Positions 1-6,778 are shown, counted from the first letter of the stretch. The stretch: 10,981 nucleotides of DNA from CAG-791 sp045117315 (GCA_045117315.1 JBGUNJ010000069.1:1-10981); one strand, 5' to 3'. Notes: generated by a model from the sequence alone, not told the origin. Numbers and translations are program-made.

Positions 1-365
1 TGGAAAAAAGAAATCTGACCTGTATCGGCTGCCCTATGGGCTGCCAGATCACAGTGGAATTTGAGGGCGAAGAAGTCTTCAGCGTCACAGGCAATACCTG
101 TGCGATCGGCGACAAATATGCCCGCCAGGAAGTGACGCATCCCGAGCGCACAGTTACATCGACCGTCATTGTCACCGGCGGCGATAAAGAGCGCTGCAGC
201 GTTAAGACAAAAGGAAATATTCCTAAAGAGAAGATCTTCGCATGCATGGACGCGATCAACCACACCAAAGTCGCTGCCCCGGTCCGGATCGGAGACATCG
301 TGATCAAAGATGTCTGCGGGACAGGAGTGGACGTTGTGGCGACTAAAAATGTAGATGCCGCCTGA
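1..365 (+). CDS. DUF1667 domain protein, 5'-truncated by the window edge
   Basis: The reading frame is open from the first complete codon (3-5) to a TGA at 363-365. The window starts with TG, so the real start codon may be an ATG whose A lies just outside; the internal ATG at 36 is not a credible start because conserved residues precede it. The visible N-terminus reads EKRNLTCIGCPMGCQI: a CxxCxxxC cluster (codons at 21, 30 and 42) followed by a fourth Cys in NTCAIG (codon 99). This Cys-rich start and the length of about 120 residues match the DUF1667 family. Family knowledge: it is usually encoded directly after a FAD-dependent pyridine-nucleotide oxidoreductase and a glycerol-3-phosphate dehydrogenase-like gene, so it may be a small metal or redox-cluster partner. 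Inference: the rest of such an operon lies to the left. Family assignment is good; the biochemical role is unknown. Confidence 0.85.
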   Translation, partial: EKRNLTCIGCPMGCQITVEFEGEEVFSVTGNTCAIGDKYARQEVTHPERTVTSTVIVTGGDKERCSVKTKGNIPKEKIFACMDAINHTKVAAPVRIGDIVIKDVCGTGVDVVATKNVDAA

Positions 366-536
366 AGACAGGGATGAAGGGTGTACCGTTACCCATGAAG
401 GGTGTACTGTTACCCATGAAGGGTATACTATTACCCATGAAAGCTCACGGATACTAATTCAGAGTTATGGTTATCCATAAAGAGTAATAGCAATCCATTA
501 AGAGTTATGCTGCTTAATCAAGAGTTATGGTCACGC
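366..536. repeat. Tandem array of eight 20/21-bp units (array A)
   Basis: Units start at 374, 395, 416 (21 bp each) and 437, 457, 477, 497, 517 (20 bp each), total 163 bp. The first three are nearly identical, beginning ATGAAGGGTGTAC and ending TTACCC. Later units read like ATTCAGAGTTATGGTTATCC and are degenerate, but they stay in the same phase. The array begins 8 nt after the DUF1667 stop. It has no spacers, so it is not CRISPR. The first 84 bp are also open as a 27-codon ORF (374-457) of heptapeptide MKGVPLP-like repeats, but there is no ribosome binding site at a proper distance. Confidence 0.9.
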
Positions 537-548
537 ATTGACCAGCCG

Positions 549-659
549 GATCCGGAAAGAGACGATGACAGACTCACCAGGTGCCGGTTGCGGGCCTGAA
601 TCCGTGATTTCATGGTATTTGCCTGCAAGTGAGTCCTGTCATCTCTGAAAAACCGGATC
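549..659 (+). other. Long imperfect hairpin upstream of a terminator; possible structured RNA
   Basis: Three pairing blocks nest. GATCCGG (549-555) pairs with CCGGATC (653-659). GATGACAG (564-571) pairs with CTGTCATC (636-643). ACTCAC (572-577) pairs with GTGAGT (629-634), leaving one bulged C at 635. The loop spans roughly 578-628. The structure ends 15 nt before the terminator stem at 675. I do not recognise it as a known riboswitch or ncRNA. It could be a small RNA, an mRNA 3'-end stabiliser or a transposon remnant. Confidence 0.5.
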
Positions 660-674
660 AATAACAGAAGGCAG

Positions 675-715
675 AGCGCAGCCCCGTTTCTTTTTGACGG
701 GGCTGCGCTTTTTTT
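675..715 (+). terminator. Strong rho-independent terminator
   Basis: A 13-bp perfect stem, AGCGCAGCCCCGT (675-687) with ACGGGGCTGCGCT (697-709), has a 9-nt loop and is followed by a run of T to 715. It ends transcription coming from the DUF1667 side, about 310 nt after that stop codon, so array A and the 549-659 hairpin are probably transcribed. Confidence 0.93.
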
Positions 716-744
716 GTTGCGGCTTTTTCATTTTTCCGTTGAAA

Positions 745-858
745 TTTTTCGTTTCCATGTTCCGGATGCCGGCCGTTTTTCGTTTCCATGTTCCAGATGC
801 CAGCCATTTTTCGTTTCCATGTTCCGGATGCCAGCCGTTTTTCGTTTCCATGTTCCAG
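745..858. repeat. 31-bp tandem array, about 3.7 units
   Basis: The period is 31 bp, seen from the CGTTTCCATGTTCC core starting at 750, 781, 812 and 843. Units differ at a few positions (CGGATG or CAGATG, GGCC or AGCC). The last unit breaks off at about 858-859, where TTGACA of a promoter begins (860). There are no spacers and no gene in it; because 31 is not a multiple of 3, the overlapping ORFs are artefacts. Confidence 0.92.
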
Positions 859-859
859 A

Positions 860-888
860 TTGACACCGGAAAGGTGTGCCGATATGAT
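860..888 (+). promoter_or_regulatory. Near-consensus sigma-A promoter, probably for dinB
   Basis: TTGACA (860-865), a 17-bp spacer and TATGAT (883-888) give 11 of 12 consensus bases at optimal spacing. The spacer contains a small inverted repeat, CACC-GGAAA-GGTG (864-876), a possible operator. Transcription would start near 895, leaving a leader of about 200 nt before the dinB start at 1093. I see no Gram-positive LexA box (GAAC-N4-GTTC) nearby. The leader (895-1092) holds no recognised element. Confidence 0.75.
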
Positions 889-1092
889 TTTTGTAATAAA
901 AAATATTGAATCTATCCGACTATACCGGTGAAGCAGGGAAATCGATTTTTTTGTAATGCGCGTTTTCCCTATGCGCTTTTTTGCAGTGCCCGGATGTGCC
1001 GGGGCAGGACAGGGGAACAGCGCGGAAGCGGACTTGATTCCGGTCTGCATAACTTTTTACCACATTGCAGGATGTCAGGACTGGCAGGAACG

Positions 1093-2604
1093 ATGATAAA
1101 AGAAAAAAACGGAAAAACTGAAGAAAAAATAATTTTTCATATTGATGTGAATTCAGCCTTTTTGTCCTGGTCCGCAGTGAAGAGACTTCGTGAAGAGCCG
1201 GGCAGCGTCGATCTGCGTACAATTCCTGCGGTCGTCGGCGGAGATCAGACCAAAAGACACGGAATCGTGACTGCAAAGTCTTTGCCGGCTAAAAAGTACG
1301 GGATCCGCACGGCCGAGACCATTGCCTCCGCAGTTCAGAAATGTCCCGGGCTGGTGATCATCCCTTCTGACTTTCAGACCTACAGGGAGTATTCCCGCGG
1401 CTTTTTGACAATTCTGAGGGAATACACACCTCTGGTCGAGCAGGCTTCGATCGATGAGGCATATATGGATGCCACGGAATTGTGCCGGCGGCGAACTGAA
1501 ATGAGCAGGGGAGGGGAGCCGCTGCGGCATCGTGAGACTGCGAAGCAGCTGGCCGGGGAGATTCGGCAGAGAATTTTCGGGGAACTCGGATTTACGGTAA
1601 ATGTGGGTATTTCCTCGAACCGACTGCTGGCAAAAATGGCCAGTGATTTTGAAAAGCCGGACAGGACCCACACTCTTTTTCCGGAGGAGGTTCCGCAGAA
1701 GATGTGGCCGCTTCCGATTGGTGAACTGTACGGCTGCGGAAGCAGGACCAGCCAGAGGCTGCTCACCCTGGGGATCAGGACGATCGGGGATGCCGCAAGG
1801 ATCCCGGTGGAGGTCCTGATCGACCACCTGGGGGAAAAGAGCGGAAAATATATCCACAACGCGGCAAACGGGATAGGGAGAGCGGCAGTCTCTCCGGTGA
1901 GGGAGGACGCAAAAAGCTACTCGAATGAGTGGACGACATCCAGTGATATCACCCAGGAGACTTATGAGGCCGAGTTTATGCCCCTGCTGCAGCATCTCTG
2001 TGACAAGGTGGCCGGGAGGCTGCAGAGAGACGGGGTGTACGGAAAAACGGTTGTTGTCACGGTAAAGACGGACGATTTCCGGCGAAGGTCGGCGCAGAGA
2101 CAGCTGGCTGATGCATCCAACAGGACAGAAGTCCTGTTTCAGGCGGCAGCCGGGCTTGCAGATAAACTGCTTCTGGGGGAAAAAGGTCTGTTTGCGGAAG
2201 GTGCCGGAGTCCGTCTGGTCGGGGCAGGCGTCACCGATCTCGACGACGGAGCATACCGCCAGATGAGCCTGCTGGATTGGGAACCTGAGGACCTTCAGGC
2301 AGACCGGAAAGAACCGGAAAAACTGAAAGATCAAGAAAATCGGAGATATCAGGAAAAACAGAAAGACCATGGAAACCGGAAAAACCAGAAAGAACAGGAA
2401 AAGCAGAAAGACCAGTCTGCCTCTAAGCCTGACCGGGCTGCCCGGCTTCGCGAGATGGAAACCATGATAAACAGACGCTTCGGGGACGGGGCAGTACACC
2501 GCGGCGCCGGAACAGCGGCAGCAGACCTGAAAGAACGCGGGAGCGGGAGCGGAAAAGATAAAAAAGAGAAAAAAGAGAAAAAAGATACAAAAGATACAAC
2601 TTGA
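1093..2604 (+). CDS. dinB: Y-family translesion DNA polymerase (DinB/Pol IV-like) with long charged tail
   Basis: Low-fidelity polymerase that copies past DNA lesions using two Mg ions. With a start at 1093 it has 503 residues. Palm motif HIDVNSAFLSW carries catalytic Asp18, and ASIDEAYMD carries the catalytic pair Asp121/Glu122. NVGISSNRLLAKMASDFEKPD is the usual fingers/palm signature, followed by the helix-hairpin-helix region (YGCGSRTSQRLLTLGIRTIG) and little-finger domain. QMSLLDW (390-396) resembles the beta-clamp-binding QxxLF motif. The tail (about 397-503) is odd: a Lys/Gln/Glu-rich low-complexity stretch, then a normal-looking helix (LREMETMINRRFGDGAV), then a KDKKEKKEKK end. The frame is open back to a GTG at 928 and an ATG at 1072, but upstream residues are not family-like; AGGA at 1086-1089 sits just before 1093, a short spacing. 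Assignment is secure; the exact start is less so. Confidence 0.9.
   Translation: MIKEKNGKTEEKIIFHIDVNSAFLSWSAVKRLREEPGSVDLRTIPAVVGGDQTKRHGIVTAKSLPAKKYGIRTAETIASAVQKCPGLVIIPSDFQTYREYSRGFLTILREYTPLVEQASIDEAYMDATELCRRRTEMSRGGEPLRHRETAKQLAGEIRQRIFGELGFTVNVGISSNRLLAKMASDFEKPDRTHTLFPEEVPQKMWPLPIGELYGCGSRTSQRLLTLGIRTIGDAARIPVEVLIDHLGEKSGKYIHNAANGIGRAAVSPVREDAKSYSNEWTTSSDITQETYEAEFMPLLQHLCDKVAGRLQRDGVYGKTVVVTVKTDDFRRRSAQRQLADASNRTEVLFQAAAGLADKLLLGEKGLFAEGAGVRLVGAGVTDLDDGAYRQMSLLDWEPEDLQADRKEPEKLKDQENRRYQEKQKDHGNRKNQKEQEKQKDQSASKPDRAARLREMETMINRRFGDGAVHRGAGTAAADLKERGSGSGKDKKEKKEKKDTKDTT
2350..2414 (+). repeat. 45-bp direct duplication inside the dinB tail
   Basis: The 20-mers at 2350-2369 and 2395-2414 (CAGGAAAAACAGAAAGACCA-like) differ at one base and lie 45 bp (15 codons) apart. 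They encode QEKQKD twice within a Lys/Gln/Glu-rich stretch. This marks the low-complexity tail as grown by in-frame duplication. Confidence 0.75.
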
Positions 2605-2619
2605 GTATAGAAAGACTGT

Positions 2620-2660
2620 CAGGGGCAGGCCAAACAAGGGCCTGCCCCTGAAACTTTTTT
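2620..2660 (+). terminator. Rho-independent terminator of dinB
   Basis: A 12-bp stem, CAGGGGCAGGCC (2620-2631) with GGCCTGCCCCTG (2639-2650), has loop AAACAAG and is followed by AAACTTTTTT. It lies 15 nt after the dinB stop. Confidence 0.9.
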
Positions 2661-2694
2661 GTGGTTATTTTTTTAAAATTTATAGAAACGGCGT

Positions 2695-2745
2695 GAAAAA
2701 ACCTGGCCGACGAAGTCGTTCGTTGGTAACATCACGTCAACCAGG
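2695..2745 (-). terminator. Rho-independent terminator of the minus-strand pair
   Basis: Read on the minus strand, CCTGGTTGACG (2745-2735) pairs with CGTCGGCCAGG (2712-2702) over 11 bp including two G-U pairs, and is followed by seven T (2701-2695). It sits about 75 nt downstream of the YegS-like stop and faces the dinB terminator, so the convergent units are insulated. Confidence 0.8.
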
Positions 2746-2818
2746 AAAAGTTTTTGCAGATTCCGCACTCTGAGAAATACTGGAAACTACACGCACCTTT
2801 ACCTTCAGGTAAAAATAC

Positions 2819-3694
2819 TCACATTCTGACCCGCTCGATAAACTCCCGGTTGAAATCAATGCGGATAGCCCGGGGGACCATCTCCAGTTGGAAATGTCTG
2901 CCCTGCAGGGGCTCTCCGTCAATATTGGCTTTGAATTCTGTGGCAGCGGTGATCGATATTTTTTTTGTCTTTAAAATTTTTACAGACGGATTTTTCAGGT
3001 GGCCTGCATTTTTCATGGACAGGATGAGCATTGCGATTTTCAGTCTTCTGAGGTTCCTGACCAGAAAAACCTCCATCGTTCCGTCGTCCAGCCGGCTTTC
3101 CGGAGACACGTTGTAACCGCATCCGTAGTACTGGCTGTTGGCTGCGATAATGGTTGTAAAACGGCGCTTCTCTATCCTTCCGTCGTATTCGACCATGAGC
3201 GGGCGGCCCTTTTTGTGGTTCAGAAAATGATAGAGGACGCCTGCGTTGAAACGCATTTTTCGGGGTATGAAGCGGTTGTGGATGAAGGTGTCATCGTTGG
3301 CTATATCCGCGTCGATTCCGAAACAGACCACATTGACGCAGTAGCGGTCGTTGACCCGTATGAGATCGATGTCGTGGATGCCGTCCTCCATGTCGTTCAT
3401 GCAGGTGCGGGCAAAGTCGTTTCCCGTGCCGGCGGGAATGAAAGCGAGAATATTTTTTGTGCCGACAAGGTCATTGAGCAGGCGGTTGATCGAGCCGTCT
3501 CCGCCGATGGCCGTGATGATATATTCTGTGTCCCTGAAGCGTGACATGACGGCGCCCGCCTCTTCGGGAGTCTCATTGACAATGATCTCGTAGTCCCGGC
3601 CATACTCATCCGAGACTTCTTTCAGTCTCCGGATCATTTCATCCGTGCTTTCTTTCAGATTAAATCTATTGACCAGATAGACATAGTGATGCAT
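2819..3694 (-). CDS. YegS/DagK-type diacylglycerol or lipid kinase
   Basis: ATP-dependent kinase of the diacylglycerol kinase catalytic family (DagK/YegS/BmrU); in Firmicutes such enzymes phosphorylate diacylglycerol or related lipids at the inner face of the membrane. The 291 residues match the family length. Visible motifs are AIGGDGSIN (62-70, nucleotide-binding), PAGTGNDFAR (87-96), SPESRLDDGTMEV (197-209) and NIDGEPL (257-263). There is no signal peptide or membrane segment. Start ATG (3694-3692) has AGGAGA 4 nt upstream on the minus strand. It lies 45 nt behind the rlmI-like stop, so the two are probably co-transcribed and end at the 2695-2745 terminator. The precise lipid substrate cannot be told from sequence, so no symbol is given. 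Confidence 0.9.
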   Translation of the reverse strand: MHHYVYLVNRFNLKESTDEMIRRLKEVSDEYGRDYEIIVNETPEEAGAVMSRFRDTEYIITAIGGDGSINRLLNDLVGTKNILAFIPAGTGNDFARTCMNDMEDGIHDIDLIRVNDRYCVNVVCFGIDADIANDDTFIHNRFIPRKMRFNAGVLYHFLNHKKGRPLMVEYDGRIEKRRFTTIIAANSQYYGCGYNVSPESRLDDGTMEVFLVRNLRRLKIAMLILSMKNAGHLKNPSVKILKTKKISITAATEFKANIDGEPLQGRHFQLEMVPRAIRIDFNREFIERVRM

Positions 3695-3739
3695 GGGGTT
3701 CTCCTGTCATTGTATTATGCGCTTGGGATACGGTCCGGC

Positions 3740-5179
3740 TCACTTCTCCTCCACGACCTGGAAGATGTAGAATTTCAAATAATAGGACTCCTCCGAAGCC
3801 CAGAGGATGGGGTGATCGGGTGCCTGGGTGCGGAACTCAATCTGGCGCAGACGTCTATGGGCGTCTTTTGCTGCTTTTGCGATGGTATCACGGAAAAGAT
3901 CAGGATCCATGAAATGCGAACAGGAGCAGGTGGCCAGGAAGCCTCCGTCCCTGACCAGGCGCAGGCCGCGCTGATTGATCTCGCGGTAGCCACGCACGGC
4001 AGCCTTGATGGAATTGCGGGATTTTGTGAAAGCGGGAGGGTCCAGGATGACTACATCGTAGAGTTCCCCCTTTTTGTGGAGATCCGGAAGCAGGTCAAAA
4101 ATATCCGCGCACAGATACTGCAGGCGTGTGCCGGCCCCGTTGACCAGCCAGCGGGAAGCGGAGGCTTCTGCCTGAGCCGAAGCGGCGACTTTGGATTCCT
4201 GAGTAGAAGCCGGAGTGCCGGATTCCTGATTAGAAGCCGGAATGGCGGATTTCTGACCTGAAGCTGGTTTAATGGATTCCTGAGGTAAAGCAGGGACATC
4301 GGATTCCCGAACCGGGTCTTCGGGGACAAATCCGTTCAGCCCGGCATTTTCCGCCGCCTGCTCAATGGCGAGTTCAGAGGCGTCGACGCTGGTGACCTCG
4401 GCTGCTCCGGCAAGGGCTGCGTTGAGACCGAAGGAACCGGTGTGTGTAAAGCAGTCCAGGACCCGGGCCCCCGGGCAGAGCCGGGCGATCGCGCGCCTGT
4501 TTTCTTTCTGGTCCAGGAAGAAGCCTGTCTTCTGTCCGTTTTCGACGTCGACCATATAGCGCACCCCGTTCTCTGTGATCGGAACCAGTGTGTCAAAAGG
4601 CTGGCCGATGAAACCCTTGACCCGGGGAAGCCCTTCTTTTTCGCGCACCTTGGCGTCACTGCGCTCATAGATTCCGCGGATCTTGATCCCGTCTTCAGCA
4701 AGCACTTTCTTGAGAGCGGAGAGGATCATGGGCTTGAGCCGGTCAATCCCCAGAGCCAGAGACTCCACGACCAGCACGTCTTCATATTTATCGATGGTGA
4801 TTCCGGGCAGAAAATCAGCTTCCCCGAAGATCACACGGCAGGAAGAGGTGTCGATCACTTTTTTCCTGTATTCCCATGCGCTGCGCACGCGCTCCTTCAG
4901 AAATGCGGGGGTGATGCGCTGGTCTTTTTTTCTGCTCAGCATGCGGATCGTGATCGTGGAAGCCCGGTTGATAAAGCCCCATCCGAGAAAATATCCGTCA
5001 AAATCTTCCACTGCCAGAATATCTCCATCTTCCGGATTTCCGTCTATGCGGTCAATTTCATTGTCATAAATCCAGAGACCGCCTGCCTTAAAAGAGCGGG
5101 CACCGCCTTTTTTTACTCTGGCACAAGCGCTGCCGGCAAGATTTGTATTTTCATTTATTTCTTTCCTGATGTCTGTCAT
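3740..5179 (-). CDS. RlmI-like class I rRNA cytosine-C5 methyltransferase with repeat insertion
   Basis: SAM-dependent methyltransferase of the RlmI/YccW type (PUA plus Rossmann domain); the E. coli member makes m5C1962 in 23S rRNA. Here 479 residues: N-terminal PUA-like region (about 18-85, with GGLWIYDNEID), a linker domain (about 90-200, KYEDVLVVES), then the catalytic domain. That domain has NGQKTGFFLDQKENR (214-228), SAM motif I VLDCFTHTGSFGLNAA (240-255), DPPAFTKS (380-387) and CSCSHFM (418-424). Between NAGLNGF (278-284) and LQYLCADIF (353-361), where E. coli RlmI has a short link, sits an extra 50 or so residues of 9-residue repeats (291-335). Without it the protein has near-normal length. 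Start ATG (5179-5177) has AGGAGG 9 nt upstream on the minus strand, and a good promoter lies at 5216-5245. Family is firm; the exact target base is inferred. Confidence 0.88.
   Translation of the reverse strand: MTDIRKEINENTNLAGSACARVKKGGARSFKAGGLWIYDNEIDRIDGNPEDGDILAVEDFDGYFLGWGFINRASTITIRMLSRKKDQRITPAFLKERVRSAWEYRKKVIDTSSCRVIFGEADFLPGITIDKYEDVLVVESLALGIDRLKPMILSALKKVLAEDGIKIRGIYERSDAKVREKEGLPRVKGFIGQPFDTLVPITENGVRYMVDVENGQKTGFFLDQKENRRAIARLCPGARVLDCFTHTGSFGLNAALAGAAEVTSVDASELAIEQAAENAGLNGFVPEDPVRESDVPALPQESIKPASGQKSAIPASNQESGTPASTQESKVAASAQAEASASRWLVNGAGTRLQYLCADIFDLLPDLHKKGELYDVVILDPPAFTKSRNSIKAAVRGYREINQRGLRLVRDGGFLATCSCSHFMDPDLFRDTIAKAAKDAHRRLRQIEFRTQAPDHPILWASEESYYLKFYIFQVVEEK
4175..4309 (-). 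repeat. 27-bp in-frame tandem array within the methyltransferase gene
   Basis: Five 9-codon units encode RESDVPALP, QESIKPASG, QKSAIPASN, QESGTPAST and QESKVAASA (residues 291-335), followed by a partial QAEASAS. The nucleotide pattern CAGGAATCC...GCTTCT recurs every 27 bp. The segment is Ala/Pro/Ser/Gln-rich and likely disordered. Confidence 0.9.
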
Positions 5180-5215
5180 CGGATCATTCCTCCTGTCTGG
5201 TCTTTAGACTTATCA

Positions 5216-5245
5216 ATCATAATTCAGGTTCAGGCGTTTTGGCAA
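5216..5245 (-). promoter_or_regulatory. Sigma-A promoter for the minus-strand rlmI-like/YegS-like pair
   Basis: On the minus strand, TTGCCA (5245-5240), an 18-bp spacer and TATGAT (5221-5216) match 5 of 6 bases at each box. The start point would be near 5209, giving a leader of about 30 nt before the ATG at 5179. Confidence 0.65.
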
Positions 5246-5250
5246 GCTTG

Positions 5251-5392
5251 AAGGGAACAGGGAGGGAACAAGGGACAAGGAGACAGGGAACGGTTCTTCG
5301 TCTCCTCTCAAAGGGGACAGGAGACGAAGAACCGTCCCCTGTCTCCGTTGTCTCCAGAAGCTGTCTCTTATCTCCCAAAGAACCGTCCCTTC
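5251..5392. repeat. REP-like inverted-repeat element with GACGGTTCTT core
   Basis: The 27-nt arms 5279-5305 and 5320-5346 are inverted copies with one mismatch and a 14-nt loop; the core is ACGGTTCTTCGTCTCC. A third core, AAAGAACCGTCCCT (5377-5390), lies in the same orientation as the right arm, and the left flank (5251-5278) is a degenerate GGGAACA/GGGACAA run. As I recall, GACGGTTCTT palindromes of this kind occur dispersed in many clostridial genomes and have been linked to REP-associated tyrosine transposases; no transposase is present here. It fills the space between the two divergent promoter regions. Confidence 0.75.
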
Positions 5393-5552
5393 CTCCTCAG
5401 TCTGTTGCCTTTTCCGGCAATGATCAGGTGCGAATCCGCAGTTCATATGATATGATGTATTTATTAAAACCAGATGATGCCGGACAAGCCCTATATGACA
5501 TGATTTCTGATACTTCTTCGGAAACGGGGCAGCTGTCAGAAAGGAAGTTGAG

Positions 5553-6428
5553 ATGGATTCGAAAGAGAATACAAACCATGAAAAGGCGGCTGTATTGGTG
5601 GATTCCGGCTGCGATATTGCGCAGGAATGTCTTGACAGATTCGGTATGTGGCTGCTGCCCCTTCATATTGATTACGAGGAAAAGGCTTATCTGGACGGAG
5701 TGGATATAGACCCCCAGATGGTCTACGACCGTTACCCGAAAGATTATCCCAAGACATCGACCCCTTCTCTTCAGGAGGTTATCGACAAGCTGGACGAGAT
5801 GGCTGACGCGGGTATCAGAAAGGTCATTGCCGTCTGCATTTCCAGCGGATTGAGCGGAACCTGGAACGCGGTCCGCCTGGCGGCTCTCCACCAGGAGAGG
5901 GTGGAAGTATTTGCTTTTGACACAAAAAATATCTCGGTGGCCTCCGGCCTGCTCGGGATCTGGGCTGCCCGCAAACTTGCGGAGGGGATGTCCTATGCCG
6001 ACGTCTGCCAGGGGCTGCAGGACAGGATCTATGACTCCAAGGTCATGTTTTACATGGATACTCTGGAGTATCTCAAGCGCGGCGGCCGCATCGGGACTGT
6101 CTCATCCGTGATCGGCCACGCTTTGAAGATCAAGCCCATCATTTCCTGCAATAAAGACGGAATCTATTACACGGTCTCTCTGATCCGCGGCAGTAAAAAA
6201 GGAAAAGAGAAGCTGCTGAAGGAAATGGTGAAATTCTGCGGGAACCATCATGTCTGGCTGGGAATAGGTCACGGAGACGCGGATAAAGAGTCGGAGGAGA
6301 TGGAAAAAATGATCCTGCAGGCTCTGGGCGGCCGCGCTGAAGTCATGTACAGGAAGCAGATCGCGGCGACGCTCGCCCTCAATACAGGCCCCGGCCTTGT
6401 CGGAGTGGCAGCCATTCTGGACCCCTGA
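5553..6428 (+). CDS. DegV family fatty-acid-binding protein (FakB-type)
   Basis: DegV proteins bind one fatty acid in a buried pocket; FakB members present it to the kinase FakA, which makes acyl-phosphate for phospholipid synthesis. The 291 residues have the family length. Signatures: VLVDSGCDI (14-22, usual start of the DegV fold), KTSTPS (67-72), CISSGLSGTWNA (95-106, fatty-acid carboxylate-binding region), TLEYLKRGGRIG (170-181) and NTGPGLVGV near the C-terminus. There is no signal peptide, so it is cytoplasmic. Start ATG 5553 is preceded by AAGGAAG (5541-5547) at good spacing. AT-rich DNA with overlapping TATGAT boxes (5446-5456) upstream may hold its promoter, but no good -35 box is seen. 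No FakA gene is in the window. It appears to be a single-gene unit. Confidence 0.92.
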   Translation: MDSKENTNHEKAAVLVDSGCDIAQECLDRFGMWLLPLHIDYEEKAYLDGVDIDPQMVYDRYPKDYPKTSTPSLQEVIDKLDEMADAGIRKVIAVCISSGLSGTWNAVRLAALHQERVEVFAFDTKNISVASGLLGIWAARKLAEGMSYADVCQGLQDRIYDSKVMFYMDTLEYLKRGGRIGTVSSVIGHALKIKPIISCNKDGIYYTVSLIRGSKKGKEKLLKEMVKFCGNHHVWLGIGHGDADKESEEMEKMILQALGGRAEVMYRKQIAATLALNTGPGLVGVAAILDP

Positions 6429-6557
6429 GCCGCATATGATCAGCGTGGCAAAATCCCTGATTCGCAATTTGTTGATTGAAAAAACGCCCGGAGGTTTCCG
6501 GCTGACCTGTTTTTAAGATTTTATCTATTTAATTTTTTAGATTTATAAGGAAGTGCA

Positions 6558-6600
6558 GAAGACTGGCGAAGTGAAGATATTCCGCCAGCCTTCTTTTTTT
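6558..6600 (+). terminator. Rho-independent terminator downstream of degV
   Basis: GAAGACTGGCG (6558-6568) pairs with CGCCAGCCTTC (6583-6593) with one A-C mismatch, followed by seven T. It lies 130 nt beyond the degV stop. Confidence 0.82.
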
Positions 6601-6709
6601 GCTTTCAATTTCAGGAAAACCAGGGGTGTTCCGGCACGAATACAGTATTTTTTTCGGAAAAATAACCGCTGAATCTGTATAAAACTGAGAATAATAACAG
6701 GATTTTTTG

Positions 6710-6721
6710 TATACATGTATA
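6710..6721. promoter_or_regulatory. Perfect 12-bp palindrome TATACATGTATA, possible operator
   Basis: A perfect inverted repeat in AT-rich DNA between the degV terminator and the aminotransferase leader. Its position fits a dimeric regulator site for the downstream operon, but it could be chance in AT-rich sequence. Confidence 0.3.
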
Positions 6722-6772
6722 TTTTTATTCGCTTTTTTGGCATTTGGACTGGAAAAATCGATATATGCGTCT

Positions 6773-6778
6773 TATAAT
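6773..6778 (+). promoter_or_regulatory. Candidate -10 box (TATAAT) for the aminotransferase gene
   Basis: Perfect TATAAT in an AT-rich tract, but the -35 region at 17-18 bp (around 6749-6755, CTGGAA) is poor. A start near 6785 would give a leader of about 140 nt. The rest of 6601-6770 shows only AT-rich sequence. Confidence 0.4.

Noticed and set aside
639..1050. Overlapping frames in the 31-bp array, with repeats such as ASGTWKRK on the minus strand
   Set aside because: They follow from the tandem repeat; the 31-bp period shifts frame every unit and one frame runs through the terminator stem.
928..1092. N-terminal extension of dinB from GTG 928 (55 extra residues)
   Set aside because: No ribosome binding site near 928, no family similarity in the extension, and conserved sequence starts only at HIDVNSAF.
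1153..2637. 494-codon open frame antisense to dinB
   Set aside because: dinB carries all polymerase motifs in the other strand; the antisense product is a compositional by-product with Phe-rich runs mirroring the Lys-rich tail.
2797..2812. TTTACCT-TC-AGGTAAA hairpin just after the YegS-like stop
   Set aside because: Short stem with no T-tract; the 2695-2745 structure is the better terminator.
6485..6502. Small CCGG/CCGG hairpin after degV as a terminator
   Set aside because: The stem is only about 4-5 bp with interrupted pairing; a far better terminator follows at 6558-6600.
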